64,000 nucleotides of DNA from Novosphingobium panipatense (GTDB lineage: Bacteria > Pseudomonadota > Alphaproteobacteria > Sphingomonadales > Sphingomonadaceae): the NCBI RefSeq assembly GCF_002149965.1, contig NZ_MSQB01000006.1:124288-188287 (forward strand), in the 5' to 3' direction. Positions 15,257 through 23,485 of the stretch are shown here, in pieces. Position 1 is the stretch's first letter. Each line of letters begins with the position of its first letter. Both the position numbers and the translations under genes were made by a program. Under the pieces are notes generated by a model, which did no database searches, was not told the origin of the DNA, and saw only the letters and a program-made list of their open reading frames with translations.

Positions 15257-18200
15257 ATGACGAAACGGACGAATATTTCCGCGCGCGCGGTTTTCGGAGC
15301 GGCCTGCGCCGTATCATCGCTGGCCATCTCCGCCTTGGCCTCTGCGCAAGTTGCCGGACCTTTCGATCTTCAGGTCATCCCGGCCGCCCCCACATGGTCC
15401 AGTGACGCCGCATTTCCTGCGGGCGACTGGACACTGTCCTTCTGGGCCGATCTCGCCCAAGGCAGCGCTCAAGGCAGTGGTGGTTCGCTCGTGGCGATTG
15501 CCGATAGCGGCGGCGCGCCCTTGCTTTCCCTGGCGATGGTAGATGGCAAGCCTGCGCTCGTTTCCGGCGGACGTACTGCCGCCGCGCCTTCCTCCCGGCC
15601 GGGCGGTTGGCATCATTACGCCATCGTTGGCGGTCAAACCGGCCAGAGGCTGTTCATCGACGGCAAGCCTGCCGCCAGCCTTTCGCAACCGCTGGTCGGC
15701 GCGCCTGCCAAGTTACTTGTTGCGTCATCGCAGTCTTCTACCCGGCTCATCGCGCTTCAGGTGGATAGCGGCGCCCTGTCTCAGAACGATCTCCGCAAGG
15801 CAGCGGCGAAGGCGCCCGATCCAGACCTCGTCCAGTTCACCGAGACCAGCGCGCGCTGGCCCCTCCAGGTGCGGCAGATGCAGGGCCAGTTGACGCCGCA
15901 GCCGCCCGCGACCCTGCCCCGCAGCGCCACCGCGCCCGACAAGCCCGTTGCCAGCCCGGTTCCGCAAGTCGCACCGCTCGCGGCGCAAGGCGATGGGCGC
16001 TGGACATTGCAGAAGTGGACCCTTGCCGAAGCGCCGGGAATCACAGGAGACGGCAGCACGATTTCGCAGAGCGGCTTCGCGAGCGGCAAATGGTACGCGG
16101 CAACCGTGCCCGGCACCGTGCTGACCACGCTGGTCGATCGCGGCGTCTACCCCGATCCGGCCCATGGCCTCAACAATCTGGTGATCCCCGAAAAGCTCGC
16201 GCGGCAGGACTACTGGTATCGCACCGAGTTCGATCTTCCCTCACAAGCGTCCGGCAAGCGCCTGGAACTGCTGCTCAACGGCGTGAACTTCAGCTCGCAG
16301 GTCTGGGTCAACGGCACCCGGGTCGGCGTGACCAAGGGCGCCTTCGTGCGCGGCCGTTTCGACGTTTCGCCTTATCTCAAGCCCGGGCGTAATGCCGTGG
16401 CCATCCGCGTCTCGCCGCCGCCGCATCCGGGCCATGCCCATGAGGAATCGCTCACCGCCGGCGTCGGAGAGAACGGCGGCGCGATGATGCTTGACGGTCC
16501 CACCTTCGGCGCCTCGGAAGGCTGGGACTGGATCCCCACCATTCGCGACCGCCAGACCGGCCTCTGGCAGGACGTGCAGCTTCTCGCTTCCGGCGACGTG
16601 CAGATCGGCGATCCCCAGGTCGTCACGACCCTGCCCAACCCCGACAATTCGCTGGCCCATGTCGAGATCACGGTTCCCGTCACCAACCTGTCCGACCAGC
16701 CTCGCACCGCAACCGTTCGCGCCGCGTTCGACGATGTCACCGTAGAACGTTCGGTCACCGTCCCTGCCCGCCAGTCCGCATCGGTGCGGTTTTCGCCCCA
16801 GACCGATCCGGCCCTTGCCGTGCGCAATCCGAAGCTCTGGTGGCCCAACGGTTACGGCGATCCGGCCCTGCACTTGCTCCACCTGACGGCCTCGGTCGAC
16901 GGTGCGAAATCTGACTCGAAAGACCTGCGCTTCGGCATGCGGCAGGTGACCTATGAAATGTCGCTGGTGGACGAGGCAGGCAATCTCGACCGCGTCGCCA
17001 TCGATTTCGAGAAAGCGCGCGCGCTCGGCCAGCAGATCGTCGACGAGCGCCACCAGGCGATCCGGCAGGTGCGCGGCGGGTGGTCCTACTCCTTCGCGCC
17101 CGGCGCCGAAAAGTCGCCCGCCGTCACGCCGATCGAGGGCGACGAAGGCCTGGCGCCCTTCCTCGTCCTGCGAGTAAACGGCGTGCGTATTGCCGCGCGC
17201 GGCGGTTCGATCGGCATGGACGATTTCATGAAGCGCGTCGATCGCAAGCGACTGGAGCCGTTCTTCAAGCTCCACAAGGATGCCCACGTCAATGTGATCC
17301 GCAACTGGGTCGGCCAGAATACGCAGGCCAGCTTCTTCGACCTGGCCGACGAATATGGCCTGATGGTCATGAGCGACTTCTGGGAATCGACGCAGGACTA
17401 CAATATCGAGGCGGAGGATGCGAGCCTGTTCCTCGGCAATGCGCGGGACGTCGTCCAGCGCTTCCGCAATCACCCCTCGATCATCCTGTGGTTCGGCCGC
17501 AACGAAGGCGTGCCGCAGCCGATCCTCAACGAGGGGCTGGACAGCATGCTTCGCGAGGAAGACGGCACGCGGCTTTACATGGCCTCTTCGAACCGCATCA
17601 ACCTGCACGATTCCGGCCCCTACAACTGGCGCCCGCCGGAGAAGTACTTCACCGAATATTCGAAGGGTTTCGCGGTGGAAGTCGGCACGCCTTCCTTCCC
17701 GACGCTGGAATCGTGGGAACGCGCAATCCCCGCCAGCGAACGCTGGCCGATCAGCGACACATGGGCCTATCATGACTGGCATCAGACCGGGAACGGCGCG
17801 GTCAAGAGCTTCACCGACGCCATGGACCGCGAATTCGGCAAGCCCGGCAGCCTGCCCGACTTCGAGCGCAAGGCGCAGATGCTGGAATACGAAAGCTACC
17901 GCGCGATCTTCGAGGGCATGAACGCAGGGCTCTGGACGGAGAACTCCGGCCGCATGCTCTGGATGACGCAGCCCGCATGGCCCAGTTCGGCATGGCAGAT
18001 CCTCTCTTCGGACTACGATACCCACGGCGCCTTCTACGGCATGAAGAAGGCCTCTGAGCCGGTTCACGTCCAGATGAACCTGCCCGACCACAAGGTCATC
18101 CTCGTCAACAACCGCATGGCCGCCCTTTCGGGCGTGACTGTGCGTGCTTCCGTGCAGGCGCTCGATGGCCGTCAGCTTGCTGCGCAGGAGACGAAGCTGG

Positions 18201-18670
18201 ACCTCGTCGGCGGGAAAGTGGGCGAGGCCTTCACGCTGGACCTTGCGCCGCTGATGGCTGCCGGGCCGGTGCTGGTGCGCCTGGAGGCCCTCGACACTTC
18301 GGGAACCCGGCTTTCGGACAACTTCTACTGGCAGGCAGCCAGCGACGAGGCGCTCCAGGCGCTCAGCGCCATGGCGCAAGTCCCGCTCACCGCGTCTGCG
18401 CAGGCCTCTTCGGATGGGGACGAAACGAAAATCGAAGTCAGCCTGTCGAACCCCGGAAAGACCGCCGCGATCCAGACCAAGCTGACCTTGTTCGACGCCA
18501 GGGGCAAGCAGGTGCTTCCGGCCTACTTTTCCGACAACTACGTATCGCTTCTCCCCGGAGAGACACGCAGCGTGACGATCACCGCGCCCAAGGAAGCCGC
18601 GGGCAGTTCACCTTCCGTCAAGCTGCGCGGCTGGAACGTCGTGCCCCGCACCATCGCCACAGGGAAATGA
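15257..18670 (+). CDS. Secreted GH2 exo-glycosidase with N-terminal LamG domain
   Basis: A 1137-residue exported protein (signal peptide MTKRTNISARAVFGAACAV...ASA). About residues 25-190 form a LamG/concanavalin-like jelly roll (DWTLSFWADLAQ, GGWHHYAIVGG). Then come the GH2 sugar-binding, immunoglobulin-like and TIM-barrel domains, and C-terminal beta domains. By family pattern the acid/base is E750 (WFGRNEG) and the nucleophile E808 (FAVEVGTPSFPT). The closest family types are exo-beta-glucosaminidases and beta-mannosidase-like GH2 enzymes; the substrate is not proven. The start is ATG 15257, six bases after GGAGGG. It overlaps the SGNH gene by four bases. Confidence 0.88.
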   Translation: MTKRTNISARAVFGAACAVSSLAISALASAQVAGPFDLQVIPAAPTWSSDAAFPAGDWTLSFWADLAQGSAQGSGGSLVAIADSGGAPLLSLAMVDGKPALVSGGRTAAAPSSRPGGWHHYAIVGGQTGQRLFIDGKPAASLSQPLVGAPAKLLVASSQSSTRLIALQVDSGALSQNDLRKAAAKAPDPDLVQFTETSARWPLQVRQMQGQLTPQPPATLPRSATAPDKPVASPVPQVAPLAAQGDGRWTLQKWTLAEAPGITGDGSTISQSGFASGKWYAATVPGTVLTTLVDRGVYPDPAHGLNNLVIPEKLARQDYWYRTEFDLPSQASGKRLELLLNGVNFSSQVWVNGTRVGVTKGAFVRGRFDVSPYLKPGRNAVAIRVSPPPHPGHAHEESLTAGVGENGGAMMLDGPTFGASEGWDWIPTIRDRQTGLWQDVQLLASGDVQIGDPQVVTTLPNPDNSLAHVEITVPVTNLSDQPRTATVRAAFDDVTVERSVTVPARQSASVRFSPQTDPALAVRNPKLWWPNGYGDPALHLLHLTASVDGAKSDSKDLRFGMRQVTYEMSLVDEAGNLDRVAIDFEKARALGQQIVDERHQAIRQVRGGWSYSFAPGAEKSPAVTPIEGDEGLAPFLVLRVNGVRIAARGGSIGMDDFMKRVDRKRLEPFFKLHKDAHVNVIRNWVGQNTQASFFDLADEYGLMVMSDFWESTQDYNIEAEDASLFLGNARDVVQRFRNHPSIILWFGRNEGVPQPILNEGLDSMLREEDGTRLYMASSNRINLHDSGPYNWRPPEKYFTEYSKGFAVEVGTPSFPTLESWERAIPASERWPISDTWAYHDWHQTGNGAVKSFTDAMDREFGKPGSLPDFERKAQMLEYESYRAIFEGMNAGLWTENSGRMLWMTQPAWPSSAWQILSSDYDTHGAFYGMKKASEPVHVQMNLPDHKVILVNNRMAALSGVTVRASVQALDGRQLAAQETKLDLVGGKVGEAFTLDLAPLMAAGPVLVRLEALDTSGTRLSDNFYWQAASDEALQALSAMAQVPLTASAQASSDGDETKIEVSLSNPGKTAAIQTKLTLFDARGKQVLPAYFSDNYVSLLPGETRSVTITAPKEAAGSSPSVKLRGWNVVPRTIATGK

Positions 18671-19479
18671 CCTTGCGCCTGAAATTTCTGTCCCTGCTTG
18701 CCCTTCCCGCCGCCGTGCTCGCCGGTTCGGCAGCGGCCCAATCCGTGCCGGTAGCGGCCTTGCCGGTAGCGCCCGTTCCAGCACCCGCGGCACCGAGTGC
18801 CTCCAGCGCGGCAGACCTGCGCCTGCACACGGACTGGGCATGGACCGCCCGCTACCGCGATGCCAATCTTGCCGATGCGGCCGGCACCGCACGTCCGCGC
18901 ATCGTGCTCATGGGCGATTCCATCACGCAGGGCTGGTACGATCTCGACCGCGCCTTCTTCACGCCGGGTCGGATCGGTCGCGGGATCGGCGGCCAGACGA
19001 CATCGCAGATGCTGCTGCGCTTCCGGCAGGACGTGATCGACCTCAAGCCGCAAGTCGTGCAGATCATGGCGGGTACCAACGACATTGCCGGCAATACCGG
19101 GCCGATGACCGACGAGCAGGTCCAGGGCAATTTCCGCTCCATGGTGGAGATGGCACAGGCCCATGGCATCCGCGTGATCCTGGCCTCGATACCGCCTGCG
19201 GACCAGTTCCCGTGGCGGCCGGGCCTCGACACCGGCCCCCGCATCCAGCGCCTCAATGCCTGGCTCAAGAGCTATGCCGCCAGCACCGGTTCCGTCTACG
19301 CCGATTACTGGACGGCGATGAAGGGCACCGGCCTCGGCGCGCGGGAGGGCCTGACGTCGGACCATGTCCATCCAACGCTTGCCGGGTACGAAGTGATGAA
19401 CAAGGTGGCCGAAGCCGCGTTCAGGCAAGCGCTTGCCCTGCCCGCGCCGAACCGGCTCGCTTCCGCGCGCGTGCCGTGA
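18667..19479 (+). CDS. Secreted SGNH/GDSL hydrolase (probable carbohydrate esterase)
   Basis: A 270-residue exported protein. The four SGNH blocks are visible: Ser85 in MGDSITQGW, Gly in GRGIGGQTTSQ, Asn in AGTNDIAG, and the Asp/His pair in TSDHVHPT. Secreted SGNH enzymes in glycan loci often remove acetyl groups from polysaccharides. A short Ala/Pro/Val-rich linker (residues 27-48) follows the signal peptide. The ATG overlaps the GH2 stop (ATGA) and its own stop overlaps the next gene's GTG, so the three are translationally coupled. Confidence 0.88.
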   Translation: MTLRLKFLSLLALPAAVLAGSAAAQSVPVAALPVAPVPAPAAPSASSAADLRLHTDWAWTARYRDANLADAAGTARPRIVLMGDSITQGWYDLDRAFFTPGRIGRGIGGQTTSQMLLRFRQDVIDLKPQVVQIMAGTNDIAGNTGPMTDEQVQGNFRSMVEMAQAHGIRVILASIPPADQFPWRPGLDTGPRIQRLNAWLKSYAASTGSVYADYWTAMKGTGLGAREGLTSDHVHPTLAGYEVMNKVAEAAFRQALALPAPNRLASARVP

Positions 19480-20936
19480 AGACGGCGCTGCTCGCGCTCC
19501 TGCTCGCAAGCACAGGCGCGCACGCCGCCGCCCCGGTAGTGGAGACCGAAAGCGGCGCGGTTCGGGGCGAGATCGGCGGCGATGGGCGGAGCCTGTTTCG
19601 CGGCATTCCCTTCGCCGCCCCGCCGCTCGGCGATCTCCGCTGGAGAGCGCCGCAGCCGGTATCGCCCTGGCACGGCGAGCGTGATGCAACCCATTCGGCC
19701 CCGGCCTGCATGCAGGTCGATTACGGCTGGAACCACGGCGCGGCCGCGCGGCAATCGGAGGATTGCCTCTATCTGGAAGTGGCCACGCCGTCCCTGCACC
19801 CGCCGAAGCCGCTGCCGGTCATGGTCTGGATCCACGGCGGCGGCAATCGCGGCGGCAGCGGCGCGGGCACGATCGCATCCCCGATCGTAGGGCGGGGCGT
19901 CGTGCTGGTGTCCATCCAGTACCGGCTATCCGCGCTCGGCTTCCTTTCGCATCCGGCATTGGGTGAACGGTCCGGCAACTACGGGTTGATGGACCAGCAG
20001 GCCGCCTTGCGATGGGTGCGCGCCAACATCGCTCGCTTCGGCGGCGATCCTGCAAACGTCACGATCTTCGGAGAGTCGGCCGGAGCCCAGGACGTCGGCC
20101 TGCAACTGCTTTCGCCCGGTGGCAAAGGACTGTTCGCCAAGGCCATCGCCGAAAGCGGCACGCCCGGCTTCGGACTTCCGCCGCGAACGCTGGCGCAAAA
20201 CGAGGCGCTCGGTGAAGAGATCGCGGTTGCAGCCGGAGCGCCCGCCAACGCAGATGCAGAACAATTGCGCGCGCTTCCCGCCGATGCGCTCATCAGGGCG
20301 AGCGAAGCCGCCGACGTTCCGGGTCTCGACGATGACAGTTTCATCTGGCTCCAGGCCGTGGTCGATGGTGCCGTGCTGACCGAGACGCCCGCCGCCTCGC
20401 TGGCCCGCGGCGTGGGCCGCGAAATTCCGCTGCTGATTGGCAACAACCTTTACGAACTCGGCCTTTACGGAAGCCCCGAACGCGCCATTTCCGAAGGTTT
20501 CGGTGCCAAGGCGGCGGAAGCGCGCGCCGCTTACGGGCTGGCTCCGGGCAAGACACCGCCTGCCGACTTGCCGCTTAGGCTTGCCAACGACCTCACCTTC
20601 CGTTGCCCCTCGCTCCATGTCGCCGCCGAACGCACACGAAGCGGCGGTCGGACCTGGCACTATCAGTTCGATCTCTCAGGGGCGGAAGGCAAGCCGGTCA
20701 CGCATGGCTCCGAGATCGCCTATGTTCTTGGGCAGGAGGGCGAAGACGACACGTCTCCCGCGCCCCTTCCCGCCTATTGGGTCAATTTCGCCGTCACGGG
20801 TGATCCCAATGGGTCCGGCCTGCCGCAGTGGCTGCTGTTCGGCCGGGAAGCCCGATCGCTGGAGTTCACGCCTGCAGGGCCGAGACAGGTCACCGGTCTT
20901 GCGGCGGATCGCTGCAGCTTGCGCGCGGCGCCCTGA
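19476..20936 (+). CDS. Carboxylesterase type B, secreted
   Basis: A 486-residue alpha/beta hydrolase starting at GTG 19476, which overlaps the previous stop (GTGA) and opens with a signal peptide (ALLALLLASTGAHAA). The family hallmarks are present: the oxyanion region HGGGNRGGSG, QYRLSALGFLSHP, and the nucleophile Ser201 in FGESAGA. It may deacylate sugars or phenolic esters released from plant polysaccharide, together with the SGNH esterase (inference from coupling). It ends one base before the stop of the converging kinase gene. Confidence 0.88.
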   Translation: MKTALLALLLASTGAHAAAPVVETESGAVRGEIGGDGRSLFRGIPFAAPPLGDLRWRAPQPVSPWHGERDATHSAPACMQVDYGWNHGAAARQSEDCLYLEVATPSLHPPKPLPVMVWIHGGGNRGGSGAGTIASPIVGRGVVLVSIQYRLSALGFLSHPALGERSGNYGLMDQQAALRWVRANIARFGGDPANVTIFGESAGAQDVGLQLLSPGGKGLFAKAIAESGTPGFGLPPRTLAQNEALGEEIAVAAGAPANADAEQLRALPADALIRASEAADVPGLDDDSFIWLQAVVDGAVLTETPAASLARGVGREIPLLIGNNLYELGLYGSPERAISEGFGAKAAEARAAYGLAPGKTPPADLPLRLANDLTFRCPSLHVAAERTRSGGRTWHYQFDLSGAEGKPVTHGSEIAYVLGQEGEDDTSPAPLPAYWVNFAVTGDPNGSGLPQWLLFGREARSLEFTPAGPRQVTGLAADRCSLRAAP

Positions 20937-21857
20937 TCAGGCGCGCGCGAGCGTCTCCTCAAGGCCCCAGAGCAGCGCCGCCCCGCGAACCCCGGAACTG
21001 TCGCCCCAGCGCGCCTGGACGACATCGCCCTTCCAGATGCCGGAGAATGTGCGCAGCCTGATCGCTTCGGCTAGCCCTTCGTAGATCGGTTCGACATTCG
21101 ACATCCCGCCGCCGAGCACGATCACATCGGGATCGATGAGATTGGCGACGACAGACAGCCCCCGCGCCAGCCTGTCGCGATAACGGTGCAGGGCTTCCAC
21201 GGCCTCCGGTTCGCCACCCTGCGCTGCAGCAACAATGGTCTTGGAATCGAGGTCGCGTCCAGTCGCGGAATGGAAAGCGCGTTGGAATCCGGTCCCGGAA
21301 ACCCAGGATTCCAGGCATCCCTTCAGTCCGCACCAGCAGAGCGGTGCCGGAAGTTCGTCCGGTTGCGGATCCGGCAGGGGCATATGGCCCACTTCGCCCG
21401 CAAGCGCATGCGCACCGCCGACCAGCTTGCCATCCAGCACATATCCAGCACCGCATCCGGTGCCGATGATCAGGCCGAACACCGATGCGCGTCCCGCCCC
21501 CGCTCCGTCGATCGCCTCGGAAAGCGCGAAACAGTTGGCATCGTTGGCGAGCCGCACTTCCCGGGCCAGTACCGTTTCGAGATCCCGCTTGAACGGACGG
21601 CCATTCAGGCACGCGGCGTTGGCATTGCGGATCATGCCGGAGGCGGGTTCCATCGACCCCGGCGTACCGATCCCGACACTGGCGTCGGCACCGATTTCAC
21701 GCTCCACGTCTGCGACGAGATCCCGGAGCGTAGTCAGGACGAGATCATAGCTGTCCGGCGTCGCCGTCCTGCGCCGATAAAGGACCGAGCCTTCCGGCGA
21801 CAGCGCGGCGGCTTCTATCTTGGTGCCGCCGTAATCGATTCCAATCCGAAGGGTCAT
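20937..21857 (-). CDS. mak: ROK-family manno(fructo)kinase, Mak-like
   Basis: A 306-residue sugar kinase: phosphate loop DYGGTKIE at 8-15, catalytic D106 in VRLANDANCFA, and the zinc site H158 with C174, C176, C181 (CWCGLKGC). The sequence follows E. coli Mak closely through long stretches (VRLANDANC, IIGTGCGAG, VIVLGGGMSNV, GDSSGVRGAA). It probably phosphorylates mannose or fructose to the 6-phosphate. Mannose as product of the neighbouring hydrolases would fit. It lies downstream of the ROK regulator on the same strand, 165 bases away, with a palindrome between them. Confidence 0.87.
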   Translation of the reverse strand: MTLRIGIDYGGTKIEAAALSPEGSVLYRRRTATPDSYDLVLTTLRDLVADVEREIGADASVGIGTPGSMEPASGMIRNANAACLNGRPFKRDLETVLAREVRLANDANCFALSEAIDGAGAGRASVFGLIIGTGCGAGYVLDGKLVGGAHALAGEVGHMPLPDPQPDELPAPLCWCGLKGCLESWVSGTGFQRAFHSATGRDLDSKTIVAAAQGGEPEAVEALHRYRDRLARGLSVVANLIDPDVIVLGGGMSNVEPIYEGLAEAIRLRTFSGIWKGDVVQARWGDSSGVRGAALLWGLEETLARA

Positions 21858-21998
21858 GCAGGCCTGCGCCGCATGGGGGGATTTTTCGACATAGTCCTCT
21901 CCGGCATTTGCATCGTGTTGTGTGTCGTCAGGAGCGACGTTGCCGGGGGATCGCCGCCCTCACGCCGCTTCGGAATGTCGCGGCATGATGGCAGGTCG

Positions 21999-22019
21999 AA
22001 AGAATAAGACAAATTCTTT
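21999..22019. promoter_or_regulatory. Perfect 7-7-7 palindrome upstream of mak, candidate ROK operator
   Basis: AAAGAAT and ATTCTTT at 21999-22005 and 22013-22019 flank a seven-base spacer, right after the ROK regulator's stop codon and about 140 bases before mak. The A/T-rich symmetry is like sites used by ROK repressors such as NagC/Mlc. An AT-rich terminator is the alternative, but the T run lies on the strand with no gene to terminate. Confidence 0.45.
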
Positions 22020-22022
22020 TTT

Positions 22023-23267
22023 TTAGACGCTCTCCGATCGTCCTGCCTGCATGAGAATAGCATCGGAGGGGAGAAGCTGATCGAGAAAGGGAAGGATGGC
22101 GGCACCGATCGCCGGGGCCTCCGCCGGCATCTGTCCCGGATGTACCGGCACACGATTGGGCATGGCGACCTCGGCCAGCGCAGCATTGATCCGCGCGCTC
22201 AGCCGTTCGATCAGGGGAACCGGAAGACGCCCGCCGATGACGATCGCATCCGGGTCGAGCAGGCAGGAGACCGCCACCAGCGGCCCGGTCAGGGCGCGCG
22301 TGGCATCCGCTATCCACTGGTCGACGGTCGTGGCCATGACCGGATCGAGCGCAAGGAGATCCTCCAGAGCGCCGAGCGGGCGCCCTTCCCGCAGCAGGCG
22401 CTCCTCCAAGGCGGAAAGCGAAACCGTGTCCTGCACCACGGCGCCCGCTACCGACGCGCCCGGATCGGGCATGAGGCCGATCTCACCGCTGCGCGAGCGA
22501 GCACCGCGATAGTAACTGCCGTCGATCACTGGGCCGCCGCCGAGACCGGCGCTGATCAGGAGATAGAAAAAACTGGGCTTTTCCTGGCCGCCCACGCCTT
22601 GCGCCTCACCCAGCGCAGCGGCGGCGGCGTCGTTGTCGATATGGACGGGCCAGGGCAGAACCTCCTGGAAAAGAGTGGCGAAATCGACCTGCGACCAGCT
22701 TTCATAGCCCTTCGGCTTGTGCGGCAAAGCGATGCCGCCAAGATCGTCCGGGCGGGCCACGCCGACGCCGAGTATGCGGGCGCGATCGATATTTCCCGCA
22801 CTCAGCAAGCCATCGAGTTCAGACGCGACGATTACCACCACGTCCGCAGGCATGGCGAAACGCACTTCGCGCGTGACCCGGCTGCGAACCTCCCCGGCCA
22901 GATCGAGTGCCACCAGCGTGATGTGATCGCGATCTATGTTGAGGCCGATTGCGAAAGCGCCGTCGGGATTGATTGCCAGGCGCAGCGCCGGTTGCCCTCT
23001 TCCCCCATGCTTGCGGCCGACGTGGGCGATCAGTTCCATCTCGCCCAGGCGCGTCGTGATATTGGCGATCGTGGGGGCCGTAAGGCCGGTCTGCCTGGCC
23101 AGTGCGATGCGTGTGGTTTCCCCGCTCAGGCGAATGGCCTGGAGCACGATGCGCTGATTATAATCACTCGCCCGTGCCAGATTGGTGCCTGACAGTGAAA
23201 TGGCGAGCCGTTTCCCGCGAGCTTCCGCCGAATCAGGGCCCGTTACGGTGCGATCCTCTCTTTTCAT
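22023..23267 (-). CDS. ROK family transcriptional repressor (NagC/XylR type)
   Basis: A 414-residue regulator with an N-terminal winged helix-turn-helix (about residues 35-95: RIALARQTGLTAPTIANITTRLGEM) and a C-terminal ROK sugar-binding domain lacking full kinase motifs. ROK repressors release DNA when their sugar binds. Position suggests control of the divergent TonB receptor operon and of mak. The start is uncertain: ATG 23267 has a poor ribosome-binding site, and in-frame TTG 23309 or an internal GTG are alternatives that extend the protein by up to 14 residues. Confidence 0.85.
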   Translation of the reverse strand: MKREDRTVTGPDSAEARGKRLAISLSGTNLARASDYNQRIVLQAIRLSGETTRIALARQTGLTAPTIANITTRLGEMELIAHVGRKHGGRGQPALRLAINPDGAFAIGLNIDRDHITLVALDLAGEVRSRVTREVRFAMPADVVVIVASELDGLLSAGNIDRARILGVGVARPDDLGGIALPHKPKGYESWSQVDFATLFQEVLPWPVHIDNDAAAAALGEAQGVGGQEKPSFFYLLISAGLGGGPVIDGSYYRGARSRSGEIGLMPDPGASVAGAVVQDTVSLSALEERLLREGRPLGALEDLLALDPVMATTVDQWIADATRALTGPLVAVSCLLDPDAIVIGGRLPVPLIERLSARINAALAEVAMPNRVPVHPGQMPAEAPAIGAAILPFLDQLLPSDAILMQAGRSESV

Positions 23268-23485
23268 GAAGATGGACGATATCACCTGCACTCTCGGCTG
23301 AACTAACAAAAAAGAAAAAATTTAAGTTGACGCTCCGAACCTTTGAGCGGATGCATATGCCAACACGAGTCACGTCAGAATGCTCGTACTAGGAGAGGAA
23401 AGCGGCACTAATGACCGCTGGGTAGAAACCCCTCTCCGAAAAAACGAGGCACGCATCATGCGTGAGAGGAGAGGAGTTGAGGGGA

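Noticed and set aside
16241..18379. A 712-residue minus-strand frame opposite the GH2 gene
   Set aside because: No recognisable motif, and the plus-strand GH2 is complete with catalytic residues.
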